Of a DNA stretch of 64,000 bases, positions 28,154 through 39,045 are shown in pieces. The notes under the pieces are model-generated. The model saw only the letters and a list, made by a program, of their open reading frames with translations. It did not search any database and was not told the origin of the DNA. Where the stretch lies: contig JBCNJP010000013.1 of the NCBI GenBank assembly GCA_039602395.1, positions 20,753,663 to 20,817,662 of the forward strand. Direction: 5' to 3'. The translations under genes were made by a program, and so were the position numbers. Source of the stretch: Deinandra increscens subsp. villosa (lineage: Eukaryota > Streptophyta > Magnoliopsida > Asterales > Asteraceae). Every line of letters starts with the position of its first letter. Positions within the stretch are counted from its first letter, which is position 1.

Positions 28154-28778
28154 TTGGAACCAATCATAGCTGAAGTACTTCTTAATGACACAATCTCAAC
28201 ACCGTCAATAACACATTCCATTACAAAATCTCTGGTCACTGTCTCTGATGCAGATACTACACCAGTACAGGAAACTGCTGATGCTGATGTTGATAATGAG
28301 GCAGATAACAACCCCGCCACAGATACTGTTCAATCTCAGGTAGCTGATGCAGAAGGAGAAGCTGACACAAATGAAGAACCAGATCAAACCAACCTACCTC
28401 CGGAAATCCCTGTTCAAGCTGTTACTGAAACAAGGATCCACAAATATCACCCCCTGGACAACATCATACGTCCTTTAGCTTCAGGGTGGTAACAAGAAGT
28501 CAATATGGGGATATTAATCATTGCATTTATTCTTTCTTTATCTTGCAAATTGAACCCCCAAATATCACAATGGCGTTAACTGATCCTAGTTGGGTCGAAG
28601 CCATGCATGAGGAGCTGAATCAATTCTCAAGGCTCCAAGTTTGGAGGTTAGTGGAAAGGCCTGCTGACAAAAAGGTCATCACAACTCGATGGCTTTACAA
28701 GAATAAAAAGGATGACAATGGTATTATTGTCAGAAATAAGGCCAGGTTGGTGGTTCAAGGGCATAAGCAGATCCAAGG
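28154..28778 (+). pseudogene. pol: Copia C IN-RT linker and RT N-terminus
   Basis: An acidic Thr/Ala/Asp-rich linker (28154-28492) ends IHKYHPLDNIIRPLASGW. The frame then shifts to NITMALTDPSWVEAMHEELN, FSRLQVWRLVERPADKKVIT, RWLYKNKKDDNGIIVRNKAR and LVVQGHKQIQ, the conserved start of copia RT. It is cut at QIQG by element F and continues at 37744 with IDYEEVYAPIARLEAIR. Stops and a frame change around 28490 break it. Confidence 0.87.
28774..28778. other. Target-site duplication of F, left copy
   Basis: CAAGG, repeated at 37739-37743; it lies in the QG codons of C RT. Confidence 0.92.
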
Positions 28779-29641
28779 TGTTTGGGCTGATATTTCGGGA
28801 TCCTTGGCGGAAGCTCAAGTGGTACAGAATACTAAGACGGGTTGAGAATCCTTACAGGCTCGGGAATCTTGAATTACAGTTATCGACTAACCGCTATGTT
28901 GTTCCTCGTATTTATTTGCTTGCAGGTAAAGAAAACGTGTAAAACAAGCCTAAAGACTCGGACGAATACTAAAGAACGTGGACTAAGTGGTCCATAACGT
29001 TCATATTGACTTAATGGGGAGAATCCCTAAAATATAGGACAGTTGGTTGTTTTATTTCAGGATCCTTGCCGGAAGCTCAAGTGGTTCAGTATCCTGACAG
29101 GTTCGGTATCCTAAAATGCAGTTATCAACTAACTGTTTCAATTGTCCACGTGTCCTAATTAATTGATGGCTTAAAGGGACGTGAAAATGAAGGCTAAAGA
29201 CTAGGTCAAGCATTAAAGAACGTGCCATAACTGACTCCCAACGTTCATAAAGACTTGGTGGAAGAATCCCTTATTTCTAGCACTTTCGGTTATTGACTTG
29301 TAACTATATATATCAGCCTTGTGATCGATGATAGGGACCAGATAACACACACACTAACCAAATACTCTCTGTAACACTTAGATTTTGATCACAATAGCTC
29401 AACATTTGTAATTCTTTGTTTCATTATCAATAAAAGTGCTAGGCATCAAGCTCTTCAGGCCGGCTCCCGAGGTTTTTTGCCAGGATTCCTAGAGGTAACT
29501 CGAATGATTCTGGATTTTCCCTCGTTACATCATCGTGTCAACATTCATACTTCGTTATTTCATCATTTTGATAATCAAGCACACTACCTCACATTCTAAG
29601 TTTTGAATACGAAATTCCTTTGTGAATTTTTGACCAAAACA
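28779..29641 (+). repeat. 5' LTR of F (863 bp) with an internal U3 duplication
   Basis: Same length as 36876-37738. Within it, 28790-29030 and 29052-29275 are imperfect tandem copies, about 262 bp apart (GGATCCTTG, GCGGAAGCTCAAGTGGT, CGTTCATA...GAATCCCT). A TATA-like CTATATATATC lies near 29305, and an AATAAAAG polyadenylation-like word near 29429. Confidence 0.93.
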
Positions 29642-29644
29642 GTT

Positions 29645-29661
29645 TGGCGCCCACCGTGGGG
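29645..29661 (+). other. Primer binding site of F
   Basis: TGGCGCCCACCGTGGGG, three bases after the LTR. Confidence 0.9.
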
Positions 29662-29727
29662 CAAGTGGTGCTTCATTCTAAGGAAATTCCATTTTTCATC
29701 CACTCCGTTTGATCTCCAATCCCAAAG

Positions 29728-31413
29728 ATGTCGAACCAACAAAAATTTGTTTCAGCCTCTGTATCATCCTCTATTCCTCCTCTTCCTTCCGCTCCAGGAA
29801 GCTAGAAGAAGACCAATGATCGCCAGAAGAAAGTGGATGAGCAACCAAAGAAAATGGATTATCCCGTGTTCACGGGATCCTAGGTTCAATCTGTTGATCC
29901 TTTTATTACTAACAATGATCTATTTTCCTTGAATAAACAGGTGAAAAGTCAGATGGATCAGCAAGAAAAGACCAATCAAACGGTGATGAAGGAGATCGAA
30001 GAGCTTAAGAAGTCCAAGAAACCTATGGAGGAACAAAGTCCTCTATTTCCCAGGAATCTTGACTTCAATACTTCGGGATCCTCAGATCATTCTCGTTACA
30101 ATTACAAATCAGCGCCAGGCTTCACTACAGCCCCTACAATGACTTCTCAGGCCGCTGGGTATGCAGGGAGTACTGTTGGATTCTCAGGAGCTGTCCCACC
30201 AGAATCCTCACAGTCGCGCTACAAGGATTCTTAGATTCCATTACCGTCGGGATCCTTAGCCACACCATCTCAAGGACATCCCTTTTCTGCTGGGAAACCA
30301 AGCCAGAATACCCAAGGATATCAATACTCTAACCCTTCTGTTTCTGCAGGAATCTTCAAGACCAGCTCCTCAGATGTGCATGATGGTGACTTCGTCCCCA
30401 TGCAAACAGCAGCCACTACGGAGCCGAGCATCCCGACCAGCTATGGATACACTCCCAGGATCTCAGTCTAGAATCCTGGGCCAGGTAACGTGTCAAATTA
30501 AATTCCTGTTGTTTCTAACCAGGGTGCTCCTTATGATGCAGGTATTCCTCCAAGTATCGCTAGGGAGCTCCAGAAGTTGAAAGAAATGATATCAAGCGTT
30601 CTAGGGATAATTAAACATATCCCTGAAGTTCCCCTTGAGAGCCACAGGATCTCGAGGTTCACTTGGCCAATCTCAGCGGTTGAGATTCTTAAGCGCTTCC
30701 AAACGCCTAGTAAGAAACTCTATGATAGGACGACGAATCCTGAGGAGCATGTGGCACATTACAGGGAGCGTATGGAAATCAACCCTATCCCCGTGGATAT
30801 CAAGGAAGCTTGCCTATGCAAAGGCTTTGGTTCGACTCTTACAGGACCAGCCATGAAATGGCTGCTGAGCATCCCTCCTAACACTATTACTTCATTTTCT
30901 CACTTGGTTAACCTGTTTAATAATCAGTTCTCTTGTAGCAGGACCTTTGAGAAACTCACAGGTGATTTGTATAGGGTAGTTCAGAGGCCAGAAGAACCAC
31001 TTAGAGACTATATTGCCAGATTCGGGCGAGAATCTCTCGAGATTCCCAACCTGGATATGGCAGCGGCAGTCGAAGCATTCAAGATGGGACTCCATAAGGA
31101 TTCCCGATTTTATGATGACCTTGTTATGACTCCTTACAGGAACCTTGATGAAGTTCGAAGCAGAGCCTTGAGGTTCATCCGTTTGGAAGACGACAAGAAG
31201 ATCCATCATAGATTGGACGTTCCTAAGTACGATTCTAACAGTAAAAAGTCAGAATCTCCCGGGAAGCAATACAGATCCCGGTCATATTCCAAATCAGAGA
31301 ATCCAAAGATCAATGCTGTAGACCAAGATGACGACGATGAGGGGTATCCCAAGGTATCTGATAACTGTTTTTTAGTTAACATTGGTGGTTTGATGTGTGC
31401 TACGAGGACCTAG
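29728..31413 (+). pseudogene. gag: F gag
   Basis: ATG at 29728 (MSNQQKFVSASVSSS). A single frame, interrupted by several TAG/TAA codons (for example at 29804, 29881, 30232, 30469), runs to 31413. Low-complexity Ser/Gln-rich N-terminus, short coiled coil (KTNQTVMKEIEELKKSKKPM), then the gypsy gag core from 30690: KKLYDRTTNPEEHVAHYRER, GPAMKWLLSIPPNTITSF, FNNQFSCSRTFEKLTGDLYR, EEPLRDYIARFGRESLEIPN. The core itself is open from 30577. Gag would form the particle. In-frame stops mean no full product. Confidence 0.86.
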
Positions 31414-32369
31414 GTGAAAAGGCAAGGTGGCCCAGGAAGGATACCAAGCAAGCATCTTGGAAGGACAAATCAAAGTGGTGTGCCTATCATGAATATTTTG
31501 GCCATCTGACAGACGAATGCATTGCACTCAGGAAAGAAATCAGCTACCTGTTCAGTAAGGGGCTCCTGAAGGAGCTGCTGGGCAGAAAGAAGAGCAAAAC
31601 TCAGGAAGCTGACCAGCTTCCCCAGAGAGCAGCTTCACCACCACAGGATGCTCAAATCATCAACTTTATATCAGGAGGCTCAGACATCTGTGGCACTTCC
31701 TACTCCTCAGCCAAGAAGCATGCTAAGGAGTCTAAGTCTGAACAGGGATCCAGACCTGTACGGACTTCCACCCTGACTCGGGAGAAGACGATATCCTTTG
31801 ATGAGAGCGACCGCTCCCACGTTCAGGATCCCTACCATGATAGTCTGGTGGTTAATTTATATATTGCTAACCATTTTGTACGCAGGATCCTGATGGACAA
31901 TGGAAGCTCTGTCAATATAATCCGCCTGGACGTGCTAAAAAAGATGGGCATCCCAGAATCTGAAATTATAGCAAGATCCTCAGTCTTGGTTGGATTCAGT
32001 GGCGAAACCAAGAGCACCGTTTGAGACATTAGACTACCAGTATATATAAAGGGAGTAAATTGTATCCAAAAATTTTGTGTTATAGATTCTCTCTCTTGTT
32101 GCAATATTATTCTTGGCAGGCAATGGATTCACGAGATGAAGGCAGTCCCTTCAACTTATCACCAGTGTATCAAGCTTCCTACACCCTGGGGAGTTGTCAG
32201 GATTGAAAGTGACCAGCAGGAAGCCAAGAACTGCTACTCAACTTCTATGAAGAATACGACGAAATTGACAAAGGGATAGCAATTACAGAAAAGAGCACCC
32301 GAGGAACAGGAGGACAGGGAACTCGATGTTAAAGAAGTCCAGCTGAAACCCGAGAATCCTGAAGTCAAG
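31395..32369 (+). pseudogene. pol: F finger motif and aspartic protease
   Basis: A second frame overlaps the gag end by about 19 bp. It holds WCAYHEYFGHLTDECIALRK, the His/Cys finger-like motif of Tat gag-pol, then KSVEQGSRP-like low-complexity sequence, DPYHDSLVVNLYIANHFVRR and ILMDNGSSVNIIRLDVLKKM, the protease active site with Asp-Asn-Gly in place of Asp-Gly/Ser/Thr-Gly. A TGA at 32022 interrupts; the same frame goes on with GVNCIQKFCVIDS, IILGRQWIHEMKAVPSTYHQ and a TAG near 32278 before the RT. The active-site Asn is unusual and probably inactivating. Confidence 0.78.
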
Positions 32370-33479
32370 GTGCTCATCAGGACCAGCATCCCACGGGAAG
32401 TTGAAAAGAATCTAGTTGAGCTTCTAAAAGCCAGAGCTTCAACTTTCGCATGGAAACATGAGGATATGACAGGTATCCCTAAACATATTATTACTCATAA
32501 ACTTGGTTTAGATCCTTCTTTCAGGCCAATACAGCAAAAAAGGAGGAAGTTCGCTCCAGAAAAGAATGCAATCATCCAGGAGGAAGTTGACAAGCTTCTC
32601 AAGACAAAAATGATCAGGGAAGTCAAATATCCCAGGTGGCTAGCGAATGTAGTGGTGGTACAGAAGAAGAACAGGAAGTGGAGAGTCTGTGTAGACTACA
32701 CGGACTTAAACAAGGCATGTCCTAAGGATCCTTTCCCACTTCCCCACATCGATGCAATGGTGGATGCCACAGCAGGTCATGAGATGCTCACTTTTATGGA
32801 CGCTTCTTCAAGATTCCAACAAATCCAGATGGAACCCTGTGATCAGGAGCATACAGCCTTTATACCTCCAACAGGTATATATTGCTATACTGCTATGCCT
32901 TTTGGTTTACGAAATGCAGGTGCCACATATCAGAGACTTGTTAACATGATGTTCAAAGAGCAACTGGGGGACACAATGGAAGTCTACATTGATGATATGG
33001 TGGTGAAGTCCAAAAGAGTTCCAGACCATGTCAGGGATCTCCAAACTACCTTTGACATCCTTGACCATTCCAACATGAAGCTCAACCCCTCAAAGTGCCA
33101 CTTTGGGGTGCGATTTGGGAAGTTCTTAGGTTACATGGTAACCGAGAGAGGGATCGAAGCAAGCCCTAAGCAGATTAAAGCAATTCTCAACCTCAAGTCT
33201 CCTTCGAATATAAAGGAAGTTCAAAAACTGACAGGAAGGATTTCAGCACTCAACAGATTTATTTCAAGATCCTCAGAGAAGAGCAAGGATTTCTATGAGA
33301 TTCTGAGGAAGAACAAGAATTTTGAATGGGCTGAAAGACAAGAAGAAGCCCCGAAGAGCTTGAAAGAGTACCTGTCAGAAGCTCCACTTCTGATGAAACC
33401 TAATGATGGGGAGCCACTATATCTATATCTTGCTGTATCCGGAAGCTCAGTAAGTGCTGTCTTAGTCAAAGATCACTAA
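32370..33479 (+). CDS. pol: F reverse transcriptase and RNase H start (open frame)
   Basis: An open 369-codon frame, part of pol rather than a separate gene. Motifs: FRPIQQKRRKFAPEKNAII, WLANVVVVQKKNRKWRVCVD, YTDLNKACPKDPFPLPHIDA, FMDASSRFQQIQM (first catalytic Asp), FGLRNAGATYQRLVNMMF, YIDDMVVKS (the YxDD box with both Asp), LNPSKCHFGVRFGKFLGYMV and RISALNRFISRSSEKSK (connection). It ends with the start of RNase H (YLYLAVSGSSVSAVLVKDH) and a stop at 33479. RT would copy the RNA into DNA in the particle. Apparently intact catalytic residues within a broken polyprotein. Confidence 0.92.
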   Translation: MLIRTSIPREVEKNLVELLKARASTFAWKHEDMTGIPKHIITHKLGLDPSFRPIQQKRRKFAPEKNAIIQEEVDKLLKTKMIREVKYPRWLANVVVVQKKNRKWRVCVDYTDLNKACPKDPFPLPHIDAMVDATAGHEMLTFMDASSRFQQIQMEPCDQEHTAFIPPTGIYCYTAMPFGLRNAGATYQRLVNMMFKEQLGDTMEVYIDDMVVKSKRVPDHVRDLQTTFDILDHSNMKLNPSKCHFGVRFGKFLGYMVTERGIEASPKQIKAILNLKSPSNIKEVQKLTGRISALNRFISRSSEKSKDFYEILRKNKNFEWAERQEEAPKSLKEYLSEAPLLMKPNDGEPLYLYLAVSGSSVSAVLVKDH

Positions 33480-34224
33480 GAACAGCAGCATCCGGTCTAT
33501 TATGTAAGTAAAACTCTGCTAGACGCAGAATCTAGGTACTCCTATCTCGAAAAATCAATTTTATCTCTTATAATGGCTTCCACTAAACTCAGACACTCTT
33601 TTGAAACACATACTATAATTGTGATGTCTAACTATCGTATCAAGGCAGTTCTCGGGAAGCCGGAAATGTCAGGAAGGATGGCTAAGTGGGCAGTCAAGCT
33701 GAGTGCCTATGACATCAAATATGAACCAAGAACAGCGATTAAGTCCCTAGCATTGGCTGACTTTGTGGCGGATTTCAGCAGTGACATTGAACCAGAAGTT
33801 GAGAAGGAGGTCCAGCAGCTTGAGAAGCTCAAGGAAGACTAGATCCTCTATACTGACGGATTCTCAAATATCAGAGGAACAGGGCTGGGAATCCTGCTAA
33901 AATCTCCACAGGGGGGACATAATACCTTTATCCATATCCTGTGAATTCCAGGCTACCAACAATGAAGCTGAGTTTGAAGCTTTAATTGCTGGATTACAGC
34001 TGGCCAGGGATATGGGAATCCTGTCTATTCAAGTATTTGCTCATTCTCTTCTATTGACTAACCAATTTAATGGCTCTTATGCAGTGAGAGGGGAGAATCT
34101 GATCAAATGTCTTGAATTTGTTAAAAAATTGTCTCTATTTTTCAAAAATTTTAACATTTCGCAGGTACCGAGAGAAGATAATGCAGAAGCCGATGCCTTG
34201 GCAAACTTGGCTTCATCGCTCAGG
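33480..34224 (+). pseudogene. pol: F RNase H and second RNase H-like segment
   Basis: It continues RNase H: HPVYYVSKTLLDAESRYSYL, KLRHSFETHTIIVMSNY, AKWAVKLSAYDIKYEPRTAI. A TAG at 33840 and shifts near 33940 break it. A second RNase H-like unit follows: ILYTDGFSNIRGTGLGILLK, EAEFEALIAGLQLARDM, VPREDNAEADALANLASSL. Two RNase H modules in tandem are a known mark of the Tat lineage. Confidence 0.8.
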
Positions 34225-35582
34225 ATCCCTGAGGATGTCAAGATTCCAATAACTCACATCCTGACGCCAGCGATAGCTCAACAGGAAGCTCAGGCTGTTG
34301 ACAACAATGCAGGTGTAGATGTTGAGAATCCTGAAGATGCTCGGGAATCCTGGACTTACCCGATCAGGAAGTATCTCAAATATGGGGAGATTCCCAAGGG
34401 CGAAAATCCCAGAGCTTTTCGCACAAAGGTAGTACCATATACTATTATTAATAATATCCTATATAGAAGATTTCTTGCAGGTGACTATTTAAGGTGCCTA
34501 GAGAAGTCAGAAGCTCTTGAGGTGCTCGAAGACATCCACAGTGGAGATTGTGGGAACCATATCGGGGGCAGGGCACTGTTCTCTAAAGTTCTCAGATTCG
34601 GATATTATTGGCCAACTATGAAGAAGGATTCCGCGAGCTTCTCACAGAAATGCGATGCTTGTCAAAGGCATGGTAATGTCCTTCACCAACCCGCTGAGCA
34701 TCAACATCCTATAGTATCCCCATGGCCATTCATGAAGTGGGGCATGGATATTCTGGGTAAGCTGCCAAAGGCTCCCGGAGGAAAGGTTTTTATGCTTGCC
34801 ATGATAGATTACTTCTCCAAGTGGATTGAAGCGGAAGCCTATGTTCAAGTGAGAGAGAAAGAAGTGATATCATTCATCAAAAGGAACATCCTCACCAGAT
34901 TTGGGATTCTGGCAAAAATCATATGCGACAATGGCTCCCAGTTTATCGGCAAGAGAACTACAAGCTTTTGTGAAAGCTGGAGCATCAAGATGATCACTTC
35001 AACACCTGTCCACCCTCAGGCTAATGGACAGGTGGAATCCAGCAATAAGATCATAATGAACAACCTCAAGAAAAAGCTGGGCTCCAAGAAAGGGAAATGG
35101 GCTGAGGAGCTGCCATTTGTCCTTTGGGCAGACAGAACCACACCTAAGAATGCTACTGGCCAAACGCCATTCTCACTAGTGTTTAGGCAGAAGCTGTGAT
35201 CCCTACAGAGATGGTACTTCCTACAGCCAGAGTCAACTACCAGGATCCTGAAACCAACAGCCAGAATCTCCTTCAGGATCTCGAAACAGTTAAGGAGCTT
35301 AGAGATATGGCCAGAAAATGGATGGCATTTTATCAACAGCGGATAGCAAAATCCTATAACAAGAATACCAGGCTAAGAAGATTCTAAGTAGGTGACTTGG
35401 TCTTGAGGAAAGCTTTTCAGAATACTACCAATCCCGCAGATGGGAAGTTAGCACCCAAATGGGAGGGCCCTTACCTTATAGATTCTGAAGAAGGTAAGGG
35501 GGCATACCGTTTGGTAAATATGGAAGGAGAACCTCTACCAAGAGCTTGGAATGCCGTCCACCTTAAAGCTTATTTTATGTAA
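34225..35582 (+). pseudogene. pol: F integrase
   Basis: The zinc-binding region has HSGDCGNHIGGRALFSKVLR, GYYWPTMKKD and KCDACQRHG (the HHCC set). The core has FMKWGMDILGKLPKAPGGKV (first Asp), IICDNGSQF (second Asp) and HPQANGQVESSNKIIMNNLK (Glu). A stop at 35197 falls after LVFRQKL; another frame continues to 35385 (TARVNYQDPETNSQNLLQDL) and 35397-35582 (KLAPKWEGPYLIDSEEGKGA, AWNAVHLKAYFM), the C-terminal chromatin/DNA-binding part. Catalytic triad present, polyprotein broken. Confidence 0.88.
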
Positions 35583-36863
35583 GAATCCCACTGGAATCCT
35601 TTCGGAATCCTAAGGATCCTCACTACCAAAATACTACAAGGTACGTATACTAATCCGATTTCAATATTGATATTATTATCATTATTACACAATACTGACT
35701 TAAGCATCAGAGTGGTGTTAGCTGAGCTAACACCCACCCCTCACCAAGTATTGAGTGTTTTCCAGATTTCGAGAATCCTAAGTATTTTGGGTATAACCCC
35801 AGTTAGAGGTTGGCCACCTCTCCTACGTTTAAGGTATCCTGCATACCTTCTAAGGTTTGAGAGGCTGACTCCTTTCCCAAGTTTGGGTAATCGCCAGTAG
35901 CGCACGACCCTCGCCAGGAGCGCACGTTGTCCACCAGTATGCTCAAAATGGCCGGACCAGTCCATCCCAGGGGTGGCTCATAATCTTGTCATTGTAGGCT
36001 GCTGGGCGGATTCTCAAGGTTTATAAAACTGATCTGTTATCTAAGGTTTTGGCATTATCATGCCACATACGTATGGGCTTGTCCCTCAGTTTTGGCTTAG
36101 TCCCAACTTTATCGGGCTTGTCCCCAAAATTGGCTTAGTCCCAAGTTTAACGGGCTTGTCCCCAGAATTGGCTTAGTCCCAAGTTTATCAGAGTCCCAAG
36201 TTTATCGGGCTTGTCCCCAGTTTAACTCAATTTCGAAACTACTATGATTTTGCCACAGGTATCCTCAAGGATGTTCCAAAATATATCTAAATTCGCCCAA
36301 GGTAAAACCTACTTAAGGGACTATTCAGGTAATGTACTTTCAAATTATTACTGACTTGTGTCATGGTTTGTCAACTTACATACTTAACTTAAAGCATTTT
36401 CCTACCTTAATATTCCTGAGGAACCTGATGAGATTCTCACTTAAATATTTCAAAAAATTTCATGAACAAAATCAAAAACAAGGGGTAAACACACCATGAT
36501 AAAGAAAGTCGGATACTAGTATTAACCATGCAGGAAATTCAAAAGGGGCAACTCCAGCTTCTCAGCACCCCCAATTTTCTCCAGAGTTCCTTTCCAGGTA
36601 GTTGCATCCAAGCCTTAGCAGTGAAGCCTTCAGCATCTGCTTCATTGGCCTTGATCGCGGAAGAAAATCAAAAAGAAAAGGGAGGGAGCTGACCTGGACA
36701 AAAAGAGAAATCAAGAAGGTTCTGACGGTAACCCAGGGTTATTTATGGTGAAGTCTCATGAGAAGTTGTGTCGCTATCAAATCAGGAGCTAACGAGTCAC
36801 CTCCGTAATTGTTTTAAGAGTTTGAATTTTCACAGCCGTCTTCATGGTCGACAACTGTCAAAA
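35583..36863 (+). other. 3' untranslated region of F
   Basis: No gene. It holds a tandem repeat at 36074-36230 and otherwise unique sequence up to the purine tract. Confidence 0.7.
36074..36230. repeat. Tandem repeat of about 41 bp in the F 3' region
   Basis: Three to four copies of CGGGCTTGTCCCCAGAATTGG and GCTTAGTCCCAAGTTTA. One copy is shortened. Confidence 0.88.
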
Positions 36864-36875
36864 TTCAGGGGCAAT
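36864..36875 (+). other. Polypurine tract region of F
   Basis: TTCAGGGGCAAT directly before the 3' LTR; a short, impure purine tract. Confidence 0.6.
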
Positions 36876-37738
36876 TGTTTGGGCTGATATTTCGGGATCC
36901 TTGGCGGAAGCTCAAGTGGTCCAGTATCCTAAGACGGGTTGAGAGTCCTGACAGGCTCGGGAATCCTGTATTATAGTTATCGACTAACCGCTATGTTGTT
37001 CCTCATATTTATTTGCTTGCAGGTAAGGAAAACGTGTAAAACAAGCCTAAAGACTCGGACAAAGACTAAAGAACGTGGACTAAGTGGTCCACAACGTTCA
37101 TATTGACTTAATGAGGAGAATCCCTAAAATATAGAACAGTTGGTTGTTTTATTTCAGGATCCTTGCAGGAAGCTCAAGTGGTTCAGTATCCTGACAGGTT
37201 CGGTATCCTGAAATGCAGTTATCAACTAACCGTTTCAATTGTCAACGTGTCCTAATTAATTGCAGGCTTAAAGGGACGTGAAAATGAAGGCTAAAGACCA
37301 GGTCAAGCATTAAAGAACGTGCCATAACTGACTCCCAACGTTCATAAAGACTTGGTGGAAGAATCCCTTATTTCTAGCACTTTCGATTATTGACTTATAA
37401 CTATATATATCATCCTTGTGATCGATGATAGGGGCCAGATAACACACACACTCACCAAATACTCTCTGTAACACTTAGATTTCGATCACAATAGCTCAGC
37501 ATTTGTAATTTTTCGTTTCGTTATCAATAAAAGTGCTAGGCAGTAGGCTCTTCAGTCCGGCTCCCGAGGTTATTTGCCAGGATTCCTAGAGGCAACTCGA
37601 AGGATTTTGGATTTTCCCTCGTTACATCATCGTGTCAACATTCATACTTCGTTATTTCATCATTTTGATAATCAAGCACACTACCTCACATTCTAAGTTT
37701 AGAATACGAAATTCCTTTGTGAATTTTTGACCAAAACA
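36876..37738 (+). repeat. 3' LTR of F (863 bp)
   Basis: Matches the 5' LTR end to end, including the internal U3 duplication, with scattered substitutions. Confidence 0.93.
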
Positions 37739-37743
37739 CAAGG
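37739..37743. other. Target-site duplication of F, right copy
   Basis: CAAGG, as at 28774-28778. Confidence 0.92.
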
Positions 37744-38520
37744 GATTGATTATGAGGAAGTATATGCGCCCATTGCTCGACTTGAGGCAATAAGAGTTTT
37801 CTTGGCTTATGCATCCTACATGAATTTCACTGTCTACCAATTGGATGTGAAAACTGCTTTTCTATATGCTGAGATGGATGAAGAGGTGTATGTTACTCAA
37901 CCTCCTGGGTTCATTGACGAAGAACACCCTTATCATGTGTAGAAGCTAGACAAAGCCTTGTATGGCTTACACTAGGCCCCTCGGTCGTGGTACAAGACTT
38001 TGACTGTTCATCTTCTAGAACATGGGTACACAAGAGGAATAGTGGATCAGACGCTATTCAGAAAGGAGGTGGAAAATGACATAATCATGGTTCAAGTATA
38101 TGTGGACGACATCATCTTCGGGTCAACAAACGAAGACTTGTGTAAAGAGTATGAGAAGGTGATGGGGAGAAAATTTGAGATGAGCCAAATGGGGGAAATG
38201 GCATTCTTCCTAGCATTGTAAGTGAAGCAGAGTGAGAGCGGGATCCTCATTCACCAAGCCAAGTACGTCACAGAGATTCTTGAGAAATACAAGATGGCAT
38301 ATTTAAAGCATGTTTCCACACCTATGGCGCCCATGCCTACTCTTACCAAAGATCTAATGGTCAGAAAGTGAGCGAGCATATGTACCGGTCAATGATCGGT
38401 TCACTAATGTACTTAACAGCCAGCCGCCCAGACATCATGCTTGTCATGTGCCAATGCGCACGTTATTAGGCTAATCCTAAACTCTCTCATTTATCTGCAG
38501 TTAAACGTATTTTTAAATAT
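37739..38520 (+). pseudogene. pol: Copia C RT, C-terminal two thirds
   Basis: It resumes C RT after F: GIDYEEVYAPIARLEAIRVF, VYQLDVKTAFLYAEMDEEVY (first catalytic Asp) and TQPPGFIDEEHPYHV. Stops at 37940 and 37973 interrupt KLDKALYGLH-APRSWYK. Then HLLEHGYTRGIVDQTLFRK and VQVYVDDIIFGSTNEDLCKE (YVDD box intact), FEMSQMGEMAFFLAL and QSESGILIHQAKYVTEILEK. More stops near 38370-38470 disrupt the connection to RNase H. A dead copia RT with recognisable catalytic boxes. Confidence 0.9.
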
Positions 38521-39045
38521 TTGAAGGGTCGGCCAAGGATGGGCCTCTGGTACCCTAAAGAGTCAGGATTTAATCTGTATGCTTTTACTGACAGTGATTA
38601 TGGTGGCAATGAGCTTGACAGGAAATCTACATCTACTGGAGCTCAATTCTTAGGTGACAGGCTGGTGGCATGGCAAAGCAAGAAGCAGCACACGGTGTCA
38701 CAATCGACAACCGAAGCAGAATACGTGGCTGCCTCTGCATGCTGCTCACAGGTGGTATGGTTGCAGCATCAACTGGGAGATTACGGTTCGAATTCCTTTG
38801 ACACTCCCATTTACTGTGATAATAATGTTGCATTGCAAATTGTTAAAAATCCTGTGCAGCACTCTACAACCAAGCACATTGACATAAAAACGCACTTCAT
38901 TCGGGACTGCTATGAACGCAGGCTCATTCACTTAGAATGGGTGCAGTCGGATGACAATGTGGTGGACATGTTCACAAAACCCCTCCCCAGTGCTAATTTT
39001 GAAACGTGTCTCAAAGGCCTCCGAATGATAGCCTTTGATGAGTAA
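38521..39045 (+). CDS. pol: Copia C RNase H (open frame)
   Basis: Open for 174 codons. It contains AFTDSDYGGNELDRKSTSTG (catalytic Asp), STTEAEYVAASACCSQVVWL (catalytic Glu), PIYCDNNVALQIVKNPVQHS (catalytic Asp) and HIDIKTHFIRDCYERRLIHL, ending DNVVDMFTKPLPSANFETCL and AFDE-stop. It is the last domain of copia pol and would remove RNA from RNA-DNA hybrids. It is part of a polyprotein that is broken upstream. Confidence 0.92.
   Translation: MKGRPRMGLWYPKESGFNLYAFTDSDYGGNELDRKSTSTGAQFLGDRLVAWQSKKQHTVSQSTTEAEYVAASACCSQVVWLQHQLGDYGSNSFDTPIYCDNNVALQIVKNPVQHSTTKHIDIKTHFIRDCYERRLIHLEWVQSDDNVVDMFTKPLPSANFETCLKGLRMIAFDE

Larger units (their letters stand above)
28779..37738 (+). mobile_element. Ty3/gypsy Tat-lineage element F, full length (8,960 bp)
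   Basis: Two 863-bp LTRs (TGTTTGGG...CCAAAACA), a CAAGG target duplication, a TGGCGCCCACCGTGGGG primer site and a purine tract. Domain order: gag, finger, protease, RT, RNase H, a second RNase H-like segment, integrase. The gypsy order and the second RNase H-like block point to the Tat lineage (Retand-like). There are several stops and at least one frameshift. The LTR copies differ at more sites than those of B, so it is older. It sits in C RT. Confidence 0.94.
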
